A stretch of DNA of 64,000 nt from JALYUA01 sp038239305 (GTDB lineage Bacteria > Acidobacteriota > Thermoanaerobaculia > UBA5066 > Gp7-AA6), in the NCBI GenBank assembly GCA_038239305.1, contig JBBSEW010000011.1, positions 5,284 to 69,283 of the forward strand, in the 5' to 3' direction. The notes below the pieces were generated by a model. That model saw only the letters and a program-made list of their open reading frames with translations. It was not told the origin of the DNA and made no database searches. Of the stretch, positions 50,087 through 58,773 are shown piece by piece (positions within the stretch are counted from its first letter, which is position 1; each line of letters opens with the position of its first letter). A program made the position numbers and the translations under genes.

Positions 50087-51457
50087 TCAGGCCCCCGCCG
50101 CCGCCCGCCGCCGCCGCCATCCGCCGTACGCCGGCAGGCCGAGCGCCAGGATCCCGAGCCCGAGCAAGGACTCGACCGGTTTCTCGAGAAGCGTGTTGGC
50201 GACGAACACGAGGCAGACGCCGACGAACACGAGAGGAATCCACGGGTAGGCGGGCACGCGGAAGGGTCGCGCGGCATCCGGGTGCCGGCGGCGCAGCACG
50301 ATCACGCTGATCCCGGTCGCGGCATGGAACACGAAGACCGCGAAGATGACGTACGTGTAGAGCTGCTCGTACGTCCCCGAGAATGTCAGCGCGATGCCCC
50401 AGATCGCCTGCCCGATGAGACTAGCGCCCGGCGTGTGATGGGTCGGATGGATGCGCCCGAGCGCCTCGAAAAACAGGCCATCCCTGGACATCGGGAAATA
50501 GATCCGCGCGGCGTACAGCACGGTCGTCGCGAGGCATCCGAAGATCGCGACGAGCACGAGCATCGTGATCAGCCGTCCGCCCGAGGTGCCGAAGAGGGCG
50601 AGAGCCGCCGCCTCCGCGACGCGCGGCGTTTTCGCGAGGTCCGACACGGGGATGGCGCGCAGGTAGACGACGTTCAGGAGGACGTAGAGGCCGGTCACCG
50701 CGGCTGTTCCGGCCACGAGCCCGATCGGCAGCGAGCGCTGCGGACGCCGCATCTCTCCGGCGAGAAACGTCGCTCCGTACCAGCCGTCGTACGTCCAGAG
50801 GATGGCAATCATGGCGACTCCCGCCGCCGGCAGGCCCATCGGGAAAAGAGAGGGCCCGTGCAGGAACGTGCCGGGCCGCGCCGGAAGAAAAAGACCGATG
50901 CCGCCGAGAATCAGAAGGGCGAGCACGTTCGCTCCGGTCACGACGCTCTGGAAGCGGGCTCCCGCGCGGACGCCCATGTAGTTGACTGTTGTCAGGCCCG
51001 CGACCGCGAGAGCGCCCGCGAGCTGCGCTCCCGTCGCCGACCAGGCGATGCGGCCGAGAGAAACGCTCCAGAGAACGTGTCCGCTCGAGAAGAAGGGAAA
51101 AAACACGCCGAGGTACTCGCCGAATCCGACGGCCAGGACGGCCATGCCGCCGGTCATGATCACGAAAAACGAGGCCCATCCGAACAGGAATCCGGAGAGC
51201 GGCCCGTACGCCTCTTTGAGGTACACGTACATCCCGCCCGCGCCCGGAAACATTCCGCCGAGCTCGGCATACGTGAGCGCTCCGGCGAGAGCCAGCAGCC
51301 CGCCGCCGAGCCAGAGCAGGAGGATGCCGCGCGGATTCGGAACGGACTTCGCGATCTCCGAGGTGGTCAGGAAAATCCCCGTTCCGAGGGTGCCGCCGAT
51401 CGTGATGAGAGTCGCGTCCGCCGTCGTCAGAGCGCGTTCGAGCGGAGCCTCATTCAT
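50087..51457 (-). CDS. APC-family amino-acid permease
   Basis: ATG 51457 gives 456 residues with 12 membrane helices. The consensus of APC transporters is clear: ITIGGTLGTGIFLTTSEIA at the first unwound helix (GxG), LTYAELGGMFPGAGGMYVYL, and LWTYDGWYGATFLAGEMRRPQ for helix 6. It imports an amino acid or exchanges it across the inner membrane; the substrate is presumably a product of the adjacent epimerase/aminoacylase genes, such as L- or D-Ala/Glu or small dipeptides. It is the first gene of that operon. It is preceded by a dispersed GATC repeat at 51541. Confidence 0.92.
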   Translation of the reverse strand: MNEAPLERALTTADATLITIGGTLGTGIFLTTSEIAKSVPNPRGILLLWLGGGLLALAGALTYAELGGMFPGAGGMYVYLKEAYGPLSGFLFGWASFFVIMTGGMAVLAVGFGEYLGVFFPFFSSGHVLWSVSLGRIAWSATGAQLAGALAVAGLTTVNYMGVRAGARFQSVVTGANVLALLILGGIGLFLPARPGTFLHGPSLFPMGLPAAGVAMIAILWTYDGWYGATFLAGEMRRPQRSLPIGLVAGTAAVTGLYVLLNVVYLRAIPVSDLAKTPRVAEAAALALFGTSGGRLITMLVLVAIFGCLATTVLYAARIYFPMSRDGLFFEALGRIHPTHHTPGASLIGQAIWGIALTFSGTYEQLYTYVIFAVFVFHAATGISVIVLRRRHPDAARPFRVPAYPWIPLVFVGVCLVFVANTLLEKPVESLLGLGILALGLPAYGGWRRRRAAAGA

Positions 51458-51540
51458 CGCGATGAAGGTATCAGGAGTTGATGGCGGGACGCTCCCGCTC
51501 TCCGCTGTCTGCCGTGAGACCCGCATGCGGGCTTCGAGTG

Positions 51541-51600
51541 AAAATCCCGCGATCTCCCGGTCTCATGATCTCGCGATCAATCGAACTATCGAAGAATCGC
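51541..51600. repeat. Dispersed GATC-rich octamer repeat, copy 3
   Basis: Contains CGCGATCTCCCGGTCTCATG and ATCTCGCGATCAATCGAAC followed by TATCGAAGAATCG. It shares TCATGATCTCGCGATCAATC with copy 1 and CGAACTATCGA with copy 2. The adjoining 51497-51517 is similar to the reverse complement of 34190-34213. Confidence 0.7.
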
Positions 51601-51701
51601 GGAATCTGGGGAAGAGGAACCGACGAAGCGACAGGGCGGGTCCATTGCAATGGCGGAGACACAGAACTCGGAACGGCGAGCCGGCAGCCAGAAAGGGGGG
51701 C

Positions 51702-52814
51702 TCAGTTCGCCTTTTCGCTGCCCGCCTCGTACTTCCAGGCGGTTTCGCCTGCCGCGCCGTCGGCGAAGCGCGTATCGACGTAGGACTCGAACGCGATTCG
51801 CTTGTCCTTGTCGAGGACGCCCGTCTCGATCATGAGGTCGCGGACGAGGTCGAAGTCCGCCTTGCGCGGGCCGAGCCTCGTATAGGTGACGCGGTCGAGC
51901 GGCATCGTGAGCGCGTGACGCAGGAGCGCGGGAGGCTGGTGGTAGTAGTAGCGGCCCACGAAGTCCGCGGCGTGCTCCCGATGCGGCTTGCCCTGGTCGA
52001 GCCACAGACCGGACCGCGCGATCCCGTCGACGAGCGTCTGGACCGCGTCGGGCCTCTTGTCGATCACGTCCTGCCGCACGACCACGACGCACGACATGTA
52101 GTCCGGCCAGTAGTCGCGCGCCGGAAAGAGCACGCGGCCGAATCCGCCCACCTCGGCCTGGGAGGGGAACGGCTCGCCCATTGAGAAGGCGTCGATCGCC
52201 TTCGCGGCGAGCGCCCCCGCTACGTCGGCGGGAGCCATCTCCAGCATCTTCACTTCGGATGCCGCGATGCCGTTGGCCCGCAGCGCCCGGAACACGATGA
52301 GGCGCTCGTCGGAGAACCGGCTCGGAATCGCGATGGTGTGGCCGACGAGGTCCCTCACGGAGTGGATCGGTCCGTCCTTCTGCACGACCACCGCGCTGCC
52401 ATAGCGATGTCCCAGGTAGACGATCTTGATCGGCACGCCCTGCGCCGCGAGCGCGATCGCCATCGGAGCGACCATGAAGCCGACCTGCATCCGATTGGAG
52501 ATCAGGGCTTCCTTGATCTCGGGAAAGCCCTGGAACATGCGCGGGATGAAGAGGTTTCCCGAGAGCGAATAACGCGAGATGAAGTCCGTGACGGGGCAGG
52601 CGAGATGGCAGGTCACGGGTATGTACGCGACGTTCAACTTGCGCTTCTCGGGCGGGAGGCGGTTGTTCATCACCGCCGACCAGTCGACGTTCAAGGAGAA
52701 ATGGGCTGCCGTGATGACGACGAGCCACGCAAGGGCGCCGGCCACGAGGCGCCGGCCCACGCGGGGAGGTCGCCGCGCAACGGATCCCGAGGGAGGAATC
52801 GTCGCGGCGCTCAT
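51702..52814 (-). CDS. ABC transporter substrate-binding protein (NitT/TauT type), membrane-anchored
   Basis: ATG 52814 overlaps the permease end by four bases and gives 370 residues. A single N-terminal transmembrane helix (about 22-40) without a clear cleavage site suggests a periplasmic binding protein tethered to the inner membrane. The mature part follows NitT/TauT/SsuA-type proteins (LNVAYIPVTCHLACPV, NRMQVGFMVAPMAIALAAQG, HTIAIPSRFSDERLIVFR). The CxxxC in the first strand is unusual. Ligand classes of this family include nitrate, taurine, sulfonates and thiamine precursors; none can be chosen here. It precedes or follows its transporter genes in one operon. Confidence 0.85.
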   Translation of the reverse strand: MSAATIPPSGSVARRPPRVGRRLVAGALAWLVVITAAHFSLNVDWSAVMNNRLPPEKRKLNVAYIPVTCHLACPVTDFISRYSLSGNLFIPRMFQGFPEIKEALISNRMQVGFMVAPMAIALAAQGVPIKIVYLGHRYGSAVVVQKDGPIHSVRDLVGHTIAIPSRFSDERLIVFRALRANGIAASEVKMLEMAPADVAGALAAKAIDAFSMGEPFPSQAEVGGFGRVLFPARDYWPDYMSCVVVVRQDVIDKRPDAVQTLVDGIARSGLWLDQGKPHREHAADFVGRYYYHQPPALLRHALTMPLDRVTYTRLGPRKADFDLVRDLMIETGVLDKDKRIAFESYVDTRFADGAAGETAWKYEAGSEKAN

Positions 52815-53578
52815 GCGGTTCGAAAGCCCCAGCGCACCGAGCGGAGGCGCTCGATTCGCCGCATGCCGACGTTCAGGGCGAGCCCGATGAGGCCGATCAG
52901 GAGCATCGCCGCGACGACGAGGTCGTAGCGTTTTCCCGCGTTGCGCGAGTCGATGACGAGGTAACCGAGTCCCGAATCGACCGCGATCATCTCCGCCGCG
53001 ACGACGACGAGCCACGCGATGCCGAGCGCGATGCGCAGCCCCGTCAACACCTGGGGCAGCGCTGCCGGCAGAACCACGCGAGCGAGCCGCGCCGCCGGCG
53101 AGAGGTCGAAGTTCTGACCCGCGCGCAGGTACATCGACGGTACCGACCGCACGCCGTTCATGGTCGCGACGACGATCGGGAAGAACGAGGCCAGGAAGAT
53201 GAGGAAGATGGTCGCGAAATTGGAGACGCCGAACAGGACGATCGAGACGGGAATCCAGGCGAGCGGGCTGATGGGGCGCAGGAACTGGATCAGAGGATTC
53301 GCCGCGCGCGCCGCGTTGATCTTCCATCCGAGGATCAGTCCGGCCGGGATGCCCGTGACCAGGGCGAGCCCGTATCCGGCGCCGACCCGGACGAGCGAGT
53401 CGCGGGTGTAGGCGAGCAGGACGCCGCGCCGGGCGAGCTCTCCGAAGGCGCGGCCGACGGCGAGTGGCGATGGGAACACCGTCGTCTTCGTCACGCGCAC
53501 GGCCACGTGCCATGCCGCGAGGACCACGGCGAGCGTGACGAGCGGCCAGAAGACGCGCTCCAGCCGGTCCGTTTTCAT
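52811..53578 (-). CDS. ABC transporter permease (NitT/TauT type), copy A
   Basis: The 255-residue inner-membrane protein has about six helices and the EAA-like loop SLRIALGIAWLVVVAAEMIA near the C-terminus, as in SsuC/TauC/NrtB permeases. It is paralogous to the other permease at 54368 (FLRPISPLAWIP and MIAVDSGLGYLVIDSRNAG are shared almost exactly). The pair would form a heterodimer across the membrane. It lies between the binding-protein gene (4-base overlap) and the ATPase gene (13-base gap). Confidence 0.9.
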   Translation of the reverse strand: MKTDRLERVFWPLVTLAVVLAAWHVAVRVTKTTVFPSPLAVGRAFGELARRGVLLAYTRDSLVRVGAGYGLALVTGIPAGLILGWKINAARAANPLIQFLRPISPLAWIPVSIVLFGVSNFATIFLIFLASFFPIVVATMNGVRSVPSMYLRAGQNFDLSPAARLARVVLPAALPQVLTGLRIALGIAWLVVVAAEMIAVDSGLGYLVIDSRNAGKRYDLVVAAMLLIGLIGLALNVGMRRIERLRSVRWGFRTA

Positions 53579-53591
53579 CGCGGGCAGATCC

Positions 53592-54371
53592 TCATACCTT
53601 GTGGGCGAGCCCGATCTCGCCGAGGATGCTGTCGCGCAGCTCGAGATAACGCCGCGAGGAAAGGTCCCGCGGGTGCGGGAGATCGATCTGGACGACGCGG
53701 CGGATCGTGGCCGGACGGGCCGACATCACGATCACGCGGTCGGCGAGCTGGACGGACTCATCGATGTCGTGCGTCACGAACAGGATCGTCTTCTTCTCCG
53801 CGCCCCAGATGCGCAGGAGCTCCGAGCGCATGACGAGCCGCGTGATGGAGTCGAGCGCACCGAACGGCTCATCGAGGTAGAGCATGTCCGGATTCACGGC
53901 GAGGGCGCGCGCCACCTCGACGCGCTGCTTCATCCCGCCCGAGAGCTCCTGCGGGTAGGCGCTCTCGAACCCGGACAGGCCGACGAGCTGGACGTAATGC
54001 GCGATGCGCTCGCGCCGTTCCGCGGCCGGCAGCTTGCCGAGCCCGAAACCGATGTTGCCCTCGACCGTCAGCCACGGGAAGACGCCGCGCTCCTGGAAGA
54101 CGAAAATGCGGCGCGGGTCGGGACCGCGCACGGCTTCCCCGTCGATCGTCACCGAGCCCGACGTGGGGGTGAGAAATCCTCCGACGACGTTCAGCAGCGT
54201 GGACTTTCCGCAACCGGACGGCCCGAGGATGCAGACGAACTCGCCCTCGTGGACGTCGAGATCGATGTTCTCGAGAACGCGGGTCTCTTTTCCCTCGGCG
54301 CGAAAAATCATCGCGAGCGATCGGATCGAGAGCTTCACCGGGTCGGGAGCGCTCTGCGGCGCTTCCCTCAT
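53592..54371 (-). CDS. ABC transporter ATP-binding protein (NitT/TauT type)
   Basis: ATG 54371, overlapping the permease-B stop by four bases, gives 259 residues. Walker A GPSGCGKST (50-58), Q-loop FQERGVFPW (Gln93), signature LSGGM (143-147), Walker B LYLDEP (164-169) and the H-loop FVTHDIDESV are all intact. It powers import through the two permeases. The family is the SsuB/TauB/NrtD group. The longer open frame extending to 55409 runs through the permease and tRNA-Asp and is not real. Confidence 0.92.
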   Translation of the reverse strand: MREAPQSAPDPVKLSIRSLAMIFRAEGKETRVLENIDLDVHEGEFVCILGPSGCGKSTLLNVVGGFLTPTSGSVTIDGEAVRGPDPRRIFVFQERGVFPWLTVEGNIGFGLGKLPAAERRERIAHYVQLVGLSGFESAYPQELSGGMKQRVEVARALAVNPDMLYLDEPFGALDSITRLVMRSELLRIWGAEKKTILFVTHDIDESVQLADRVIVMSARPATIRRVVQIDLPHPRDLSSRRYLELRDSILGEIGLAHKV

Positions 54372-55165
54372 GCCGCCTCCGCCTCGAGGTTTCTCTCGTA
54401 GCCCCAGCTTGCCGCCTTCAGCCGCTCGAGCCGACGCATCGCGGCATCCAGCACCACGCCGATCAACCCGATGAGGACCATGCCCGCTACGACCACGTCG
54501 TACCGGTTTCCGGCGTTGCGCGCGTCGATGATCAGGAACCCGAGACCCGAGTTGACGGCGATCATCTCCGCGGCGACGACCACGAGCCAGGCGATGCCGA
54601 GGGTCAGGCGCAGCCCGACGATGACCTGCGGCAGGATCGCGGGCGCGATCACCTTGCGGGCGAGCTCGGCGGGGGAAAGGCCGAAGTTGCGTCCCGCGTT
54701 CCAGTGCACGGTGGCGACGCTGCCGACCGCGTTCATGGACGTCAGGATCAGCGGAAGGACCGAGGCGAGAAAGATGATGAACACGGCGGCGATATCGCCC
54801 ACACCGAACCAGAGGATGGCGATCGGGATCCAGGCGAGCGGCGAGATGGGTCGGAGCACCTCGATCAGCGGCGCCAGCGCCATCTCCGGCCGGCGCATCC
54901 AACCGAGAAGAATCCCGAGGGGAATGCCGACCACGACCGCGAGGAGATACCCCCACGTGACGCGGAAGAGGGACGCGACGACGTGCTTGACGAGAAAGCC
55001 CTTCCGGGCGATCTCGACGATCGCGAGGGCGACCGCTTCGGGGCCGGGCAGGAGGGTCTTTCCGGAGAGGCGGATCGCGACGCTCCAGACGATCGAGGCG
55101 ACGACCAGGCCCGAGAGCGAAAGCGCGAGATTTCGAAAGGCGAGCGGGGGTCGATGTCGATCCAC
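54368..55165 (-). CDS. ABC transporter permease (NitT/TauT type), copy B
   Basis: The 265-residue permease is first in the operon. It has about six helices and the same conserved core as copy A (LRPISPLAWIPIAILWFG, LGIAWLVVVAAEMIAVNSGLG). The two permeases share most of their sequence, indicating a gene duplication with the ATPase gene now lying between the copies. A homodimer of either or a heterodimer is possible. Its start lies 158 bases from tRNA-Asp, which is transcribed in the opposite direction. Confidence 0.9.
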   Translation of the reverse strand: MDRHRPPLAFRNLALSLSGLVVASIVWSVAIRLSGKTLLPGPEAVALAIVEIARKGFLVKHVVASLFRVTWGYLLAVVVGIPLGILLGWMRRPEMALAPLIEVLRPISPLAWIPIAILWFGVGDIAAVFIIFLASVLPLILTSMNAVGSVATVHWNAGRNFGLSPAELARKVIAPAILPQVIVGLRLTLGIAWLVVVAAEMIAVNSGLGFLIIDARNAGNRYDVVVAGMVLIGLIGVVLDAAMRRLERLKAASWGYERNLEAEAA

Positions 55166-55322
55166 TCGGATGGCGCTCCCATCGGTCGCGAGGACCGGAA
55201 TCGCAGGTTATGTCGAGAGACGCCGGAATATAGCAGGAGGATCGGCCTCGCGCGAGGCGCCCCCGGGAGGTTTCGGCTGACAGGGCCGTCCGACCTGTGT
55301 ATGATTCGCCGTCTTCGACTGC

Positions 55323-55399
<77 letters not shown>

Positions 55400-55443
55400 A
55401 TCCGTTCATCGCTCATCGCTCATCGCTGAGAGGGAGACGAGGG

Positions 55444-55471
55444 AGAGCCACTTCGCGTACGTGGCTCTTTT
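55444..55471 (+). terminator. Rho-independent terminator after tRNA-Asp
   Basis: AGAGCCAC (55444-55451) pairs with GTGGCTCT (55461-55468), followed by TTT and a further T. It is 45 bases after the tRNA end and before the convergent aminotransferase gene. Confidence 0.75.
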
Positions 55472-55657
55472 CGAGAGTTGAGCGGCGATCCGGGTCCGAT
55501 GGACTCCCTCAGATCCTGGCGATCAAGTCAATTCTCGGACAACTCTCGACGATATCGCGCGCCCTCTGTTGAGCTCAGCACGCCCGCGCTTTGAGCGATG
55601 CTGCTTGAATTCTTCGATGGAGGGTGGTTACCCCTGTCGAACAGACCCGACTGCCGT

Positions 55658-56749
55658 TCATCCCCGGGCGAAGAACTCCTGAACGGCGCGAATCACCGAT
55701 TCGCCCTCATCGTCTGTCATCGTCGGAAAAATCGGAAGGGACAGGCTCGTGCGGGCGAGCGCCTCGGATTCCGGAAGAAAGGCGATCGGACCGAACGGTG
55801 CCATCGCGGGCTGAAGATGACTAGGAATCGGGTAGTGAACGCCCGTCTCGATCCCTCGTTCCAAAAGATATCGTCTGAGGTCTTCGCGTGTGGCCTCATC
55901 CGACAGCCGGATCGGATAGAGGTGGTAAACCATTCGAGTCCCGGGCCGCTCCCGCGGCGTCGAGAGACCTTCTATTCCTTCAAAGGCGAGGTCGTAGTGT
56001 CGGGCAACGAGACGTCGCTTTTCCGTGAACTCTTCGATGAGGGCGAGCTGCAGCCGGCCCACCGCAGCCTGGACGTCGTTGAATCGGAGGTTGAACCCCA
56101 CCCGGACGTGTGTGTATTTGTCGCTTCGGCCGTGGTCCCGGAGAAGACGTATCCGGGCGGCGACATCGTCGTCGTCGGTCGTGACCATCCCTCCGTCACC
56201 GAACACGGTGATGTTCTTCGATGGGTAGAAGGAGAAACACCCCGTCCGTCCGATCGCTCCCACTGGACGCGCGCCGGATCGGGCCCCGTGAGCCTGGCAG
56301 CAGTCCTCGACAACCCACAATTTGTGTTGATCCGCTATCGCGCAGAGAGAGTCCATGTCGGCGACTCCACCGTAGAGGTGCACGGGGAGAATTCCGACGG
56401 TCCGCGGCGTGATCCTGCGAATGGAGTCCTCCGGGTCGAGGGTCCCCCATCGGTCCACGTCCGCCATAATCGGTATCCCGCCGGCGTGCAGGATTCCCTC
56501 GATCGTCGGGAAAGCGGTCATGGAAGGAACGATGACTTCGTCGCCGGGCCTGATCCCGATGGCGAGAAGCGAGAGCTGAATCGCCGAGGTGCCCTGCGAC
56601 ACGGCGACGGCATGGCGAGTGCCCACGTAGAGTGCGAACTCGTTCTCGAACGCTCTCGTCTCAGGGCCGAGGATGAATCGACCGGAATCGACGACGTCCA
56701 ACATCGCCTGTTTCATTCCCACTGTGACCGTGGGGCGGGAAAGCGGGAT
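55658..56749 (-). CDS. DegT/DnrJ/EryC1-family sugar aminotransferase
   Basis: A TTG at 56749 (LIPLSRPTVTVGMKQAML) gives 363 residues and follows the end of the oxidoreductase gene (56784). The extended frame to 57004 overlaps that gene. PLP is bound through Lys179 in FYPSKNITVFGDGG; Asp150 in WVVEDCCQAHGA contacts the pyridine ring. The protein should transfer an amino group to a 3- or 4-keto nucleotide sugar. It pairs with the oxidoreductase upstream, as in WbpB/WbpE-type 3-amino sugar routes for O-antigen or glycan. The start is uncertain; no ATG or GTG lies in a better place. Confidence 0.85.
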   Translation of the reverse strand: MPLSRPTVTVGMKQAMLDVVDSGRFILGPETRAFENEFALYVGTRHAVAVSQGTSAIQLSLLAIGIRPGDEVIVPSMTAFPTIEGILHAGGIPIMADVDRWGTLDPEDSIRRITPRTVGILPVHLYGGVADMDSLCAIADQHKLWVVEDCCQAHGARSGARPVGAIGRTGCFSFYPSKNITVFGDGGMVTTDDDDVAARIRLLRDHGRSDKYTHVRVGFNLRFNDVQAAVGRLQLALIEEFTEKRRLVARHYDLAFEGIEGLSTPRERPGTRMVYHLYPIRLSDEATREDLRRYLLERGIETGVHYPIPSHLQPAMAPFGPIAFLPESEALARTSLSLPIFPTMTDDEGESVIRAVQEFFARG

Positions 56750-56783
56750 CAATGGCGTGCCGGCAAGGAGCCCATGCCGAACT

Positions 56784-57890
56784 TCAGGAGGCGAGAGACG
56801 GGGATTTCGAGTGGATCGTCCGCCCGAGTCGAGAATGGCGTGGCACGAAGGGGATCGAGACCTCGCGACCGCTCTCGATCGACTCGTAAATTGCTGTAAT
56901 GACCTCAAGTGAGCGACGCCCTTCGTTGCCGTCCACGACGGGAGCCGCGTCGCCGGCAATCGCGTCGAATACGTCCCGATAATAGGCGCGGTGCCCGAAT
57001 CCATAGACGTCGGGCGGGTTCGTACGATTCCGCTGCCTCACCTCACCATCGTCCGGGTCTGACGACTCGAAGCGCCATGTTTTCACCTCGTTCATCGCAA
57101 ACCCTCCCACTTCGACGGTCCCGCCTTCTCCCAGGATCGAAATCGAACCCTCGAGATCTTCCGGGCGGGCGGCGGTGGTTGCCTCAATGACTCCGAGGGC
57201 CCCGTTGCGAAAGCGCAGAATAGCCACTCCTGTGTCCTCCGCCTCGATGTCAACGAGTCGCGTGGCGCTTGTGGCCTTCACCGATTCCACGTCCCCCATC
57301 ATGTAAACGAGCATATCGACATGATGCGAGGCCTGATTGGAAAATACCCCGCCGTCCATGGCCCAACTTCCCCTCCATTCCGCCTGGTCGTAGTAGTCCT
57401 GTCGGCGGCACCATCGAACGCGGACGGCTCCGAGGACGAGTTTGCCGAAACGTCCTGCGTCGAGAGCAGCCCGCAGTTTCACGATGGGGAGGTTGTAGCG
57501 ATTCTGCTGCATGACGAAAAGTCGGGTCCCGTTCCGCGCGCATTCCGCGATCATCGAGTCGGCGTCGGCCAGAACGAGGGCCATCGGCTTTTCCACGACC
57601 ACGTTGGGGATGCCCGCCCGGGAGGCAGCCATGACATGGTCGGCGTGCATGCCCGAGGGTGTGCAGATCGCGAGGAGACTCGGAGACTCACCCTCGATCA
57701 GTGAGGAGAGGCTGTCGTAAGGCCGTCCGCCGTAAGAGCTCGCGAACGTCTGCGCGCGGGTCAGGTCCTGGTCCGCGAACCCTCCGAGGACGGAACGCGG
57801 CTCGTCCGCGAGTATCGCTGCGTGTCGCCGCCCGATTCGACCGCACCCGAGGATTGCGGTTTTCCCGGATCGAGACGGGGCAGAAATCAT
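56784..57890 (-). CDS. Gfo/Idh/MocA-family NAD-dependent oxidoreductase
   Basis: The 368-residue enzyme has an N-terminal Rossmann fold (AILGCGRIGRRH, 12-23). The characteristic EKPMAL (100-105) and a C-terminal alpha/beta sheet domain (QNRYNLPIV, GGVFSNQASHHVDMLVYMMG) follow. Candidate substrates are UDP-GlcNAc-uronate (WlbA/WbpB, 3-oxidation) or inositol-like polyols. Adjacency to the aminotransferase favours a nucleotide-sugar 3-dehydrogenase. The acetyltransferase step (WbpD) and an acceptor glycosyltransferase are not nearby. The start ATG is at 57890. Confidence 0.85.
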   Translation of the reverse strand: MISAPSRSGKTAILGCGRIGRRHAAILADEPRSVLGGFADQDLTRAQTFASSYGGRPYDSLSSLIEGESPSLLAICTPSGMHADHVMAASRAGIPNVVVEKPMALVLADADSMIAECARNGTRLFVMQQNRYNLPIVKLRAALDAGRFGKLVLGAVRVRWCRRQDYYDQAEWRGSWAMDGGVFSNQASHHVDMLVYMMGDVESVKATSATRLVDIEAEDTGVAILRFRNGALGVIEATTAARPEDLEGSISILGEGGTVEVGGFAMNEVKTWRFESSDPDDGEVRQRNRTNPPDVYGFGHRAYYRDVFDAIAGDAAPVVDGNEGRRSLEVITAIYESIESGREVSIPFVPRHSRLGRTIHSKSPSLAS

Positions 57891-58186
57891 CGATGGATGA
57901 CGTTAGCAGGAACCGAGGGAGCCGACTCTCCACCCCAAACGCTATCCGAACGAAATTGATCGTCCCGTCCCGATCGCGGCCTTGCTCGATGGCGGAGAAC
58001 GCCCTGGCAAGTCCCGGGGCGAGGCCCCGGACCTTTTTCTAGTGCTCCGCGGGGGCCTGCGAGCGACCGCTCCGTCGTTACAAACGGCGTGAGTTTGGCA
58101 ATCGTTCGGCACTTGTTCAGGTACTCGACCGAAACACCGCTAATGCGCGGCGGCGGTGCCGCCACGAGACCTAGAATCCGTCGGAG
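57891..58186. other. Spacer, no gene seen
   Basis: About 300 bases between divergent genes (oxidoreductase leftward, CLACF protein rightward). No supported frame, repeat or RNA is visible. It should contain both promoters. Confidence 0.4.
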
Positions 58187-58654
58187 ATGCTCCTGGAAAA
58201 AAAGGCGATGTGCCTCCCGCCCGTAACCCGGGCGCCGGGCCGTGGCTGCGGGTCTCGTCTCAGCGGTGCGGGCCGAGGCTTCCGAACGGGAGGCCGCCGG
58301 TCCGCCGGGATCGGGCTGATTATTTTCTTTCTCGCCGTGGCCGTCGCGCCTCACCGGCACGTGAACGGCCTCGAGGACCTGCTTTTTGATCAGCCGAGCG
58401 ACTCGGGGGTAGTGGTTGTCGAAACGCCGTTCCTCAAGTTGGATCCCGCAGGCTGGAACGCCTTAACACTCGTCGAGGACCATCCCTGCCTCGCGTGCTT
58501 TGGGAGCGATTTTGTCTCCGTTCCCGGACAGACGCTGAGCTCCATGCCGCACCTCGCGCGAATCTCTTTCCAGAGTTCATTCGAAGCCAAGATAGAGGTG
58601 CCTCTCCTCTGGCGGGACGCTCCTTCCCGCGCTCCTCCGGACTCTTTTTCCTAG
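58187..58654 (+). CDS. Secreted/membrane-anchored protein with CLACF motif, unknown
   Basis: The 155-residue frame has a basic N-terminus (MLLEKKAMCLPPVTRAPGRG) and one hydrophobic segment at about 42-56 (GLIIFFLAVAVAPHRH). The ectodomain includes GLEDLLFDQPSDSGVVVV, HPCLACF (about 96-102) and SFQSSFEAKIEVP. The CxxC of CLACF may bind metal or form a disulfide, with a His close by. Two in-frame starts (58187, 58208) are possible, and no strong RBS is seen. It lies 119 bases upstream of hpnJ on the same strand. Its pattern recalls small metal-handling membrane proteins, but I do not recognise the family. Confidence 0.6.
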   Translation: MLLEKKAMCLPPVTRAPGRGCGSRLSGAGRGFRTGGRRSAGIGLIIFFLAVAVAPHRHVNGLEDLLFDQPSDSGVVVVETPFLKLDPAGWNALTLVEDHPCLACFGSDFVSVPGQTLSSMPHLARISFQSSFEAKIEVPLLWRDAPSRAPPDSFS

Positions 58655-58773
58655 CTTCGGGAAAAGAGGCGTCGTCGGGGGGCCTTTGGTTTTCCCGGTA
58701 CGTCGGCCTCGAGTCGTCGGGACGCTTTCCGGGCTCGCGCGCGGTCGTCCCGCTCTGCCGCAGGGAGAAATAG

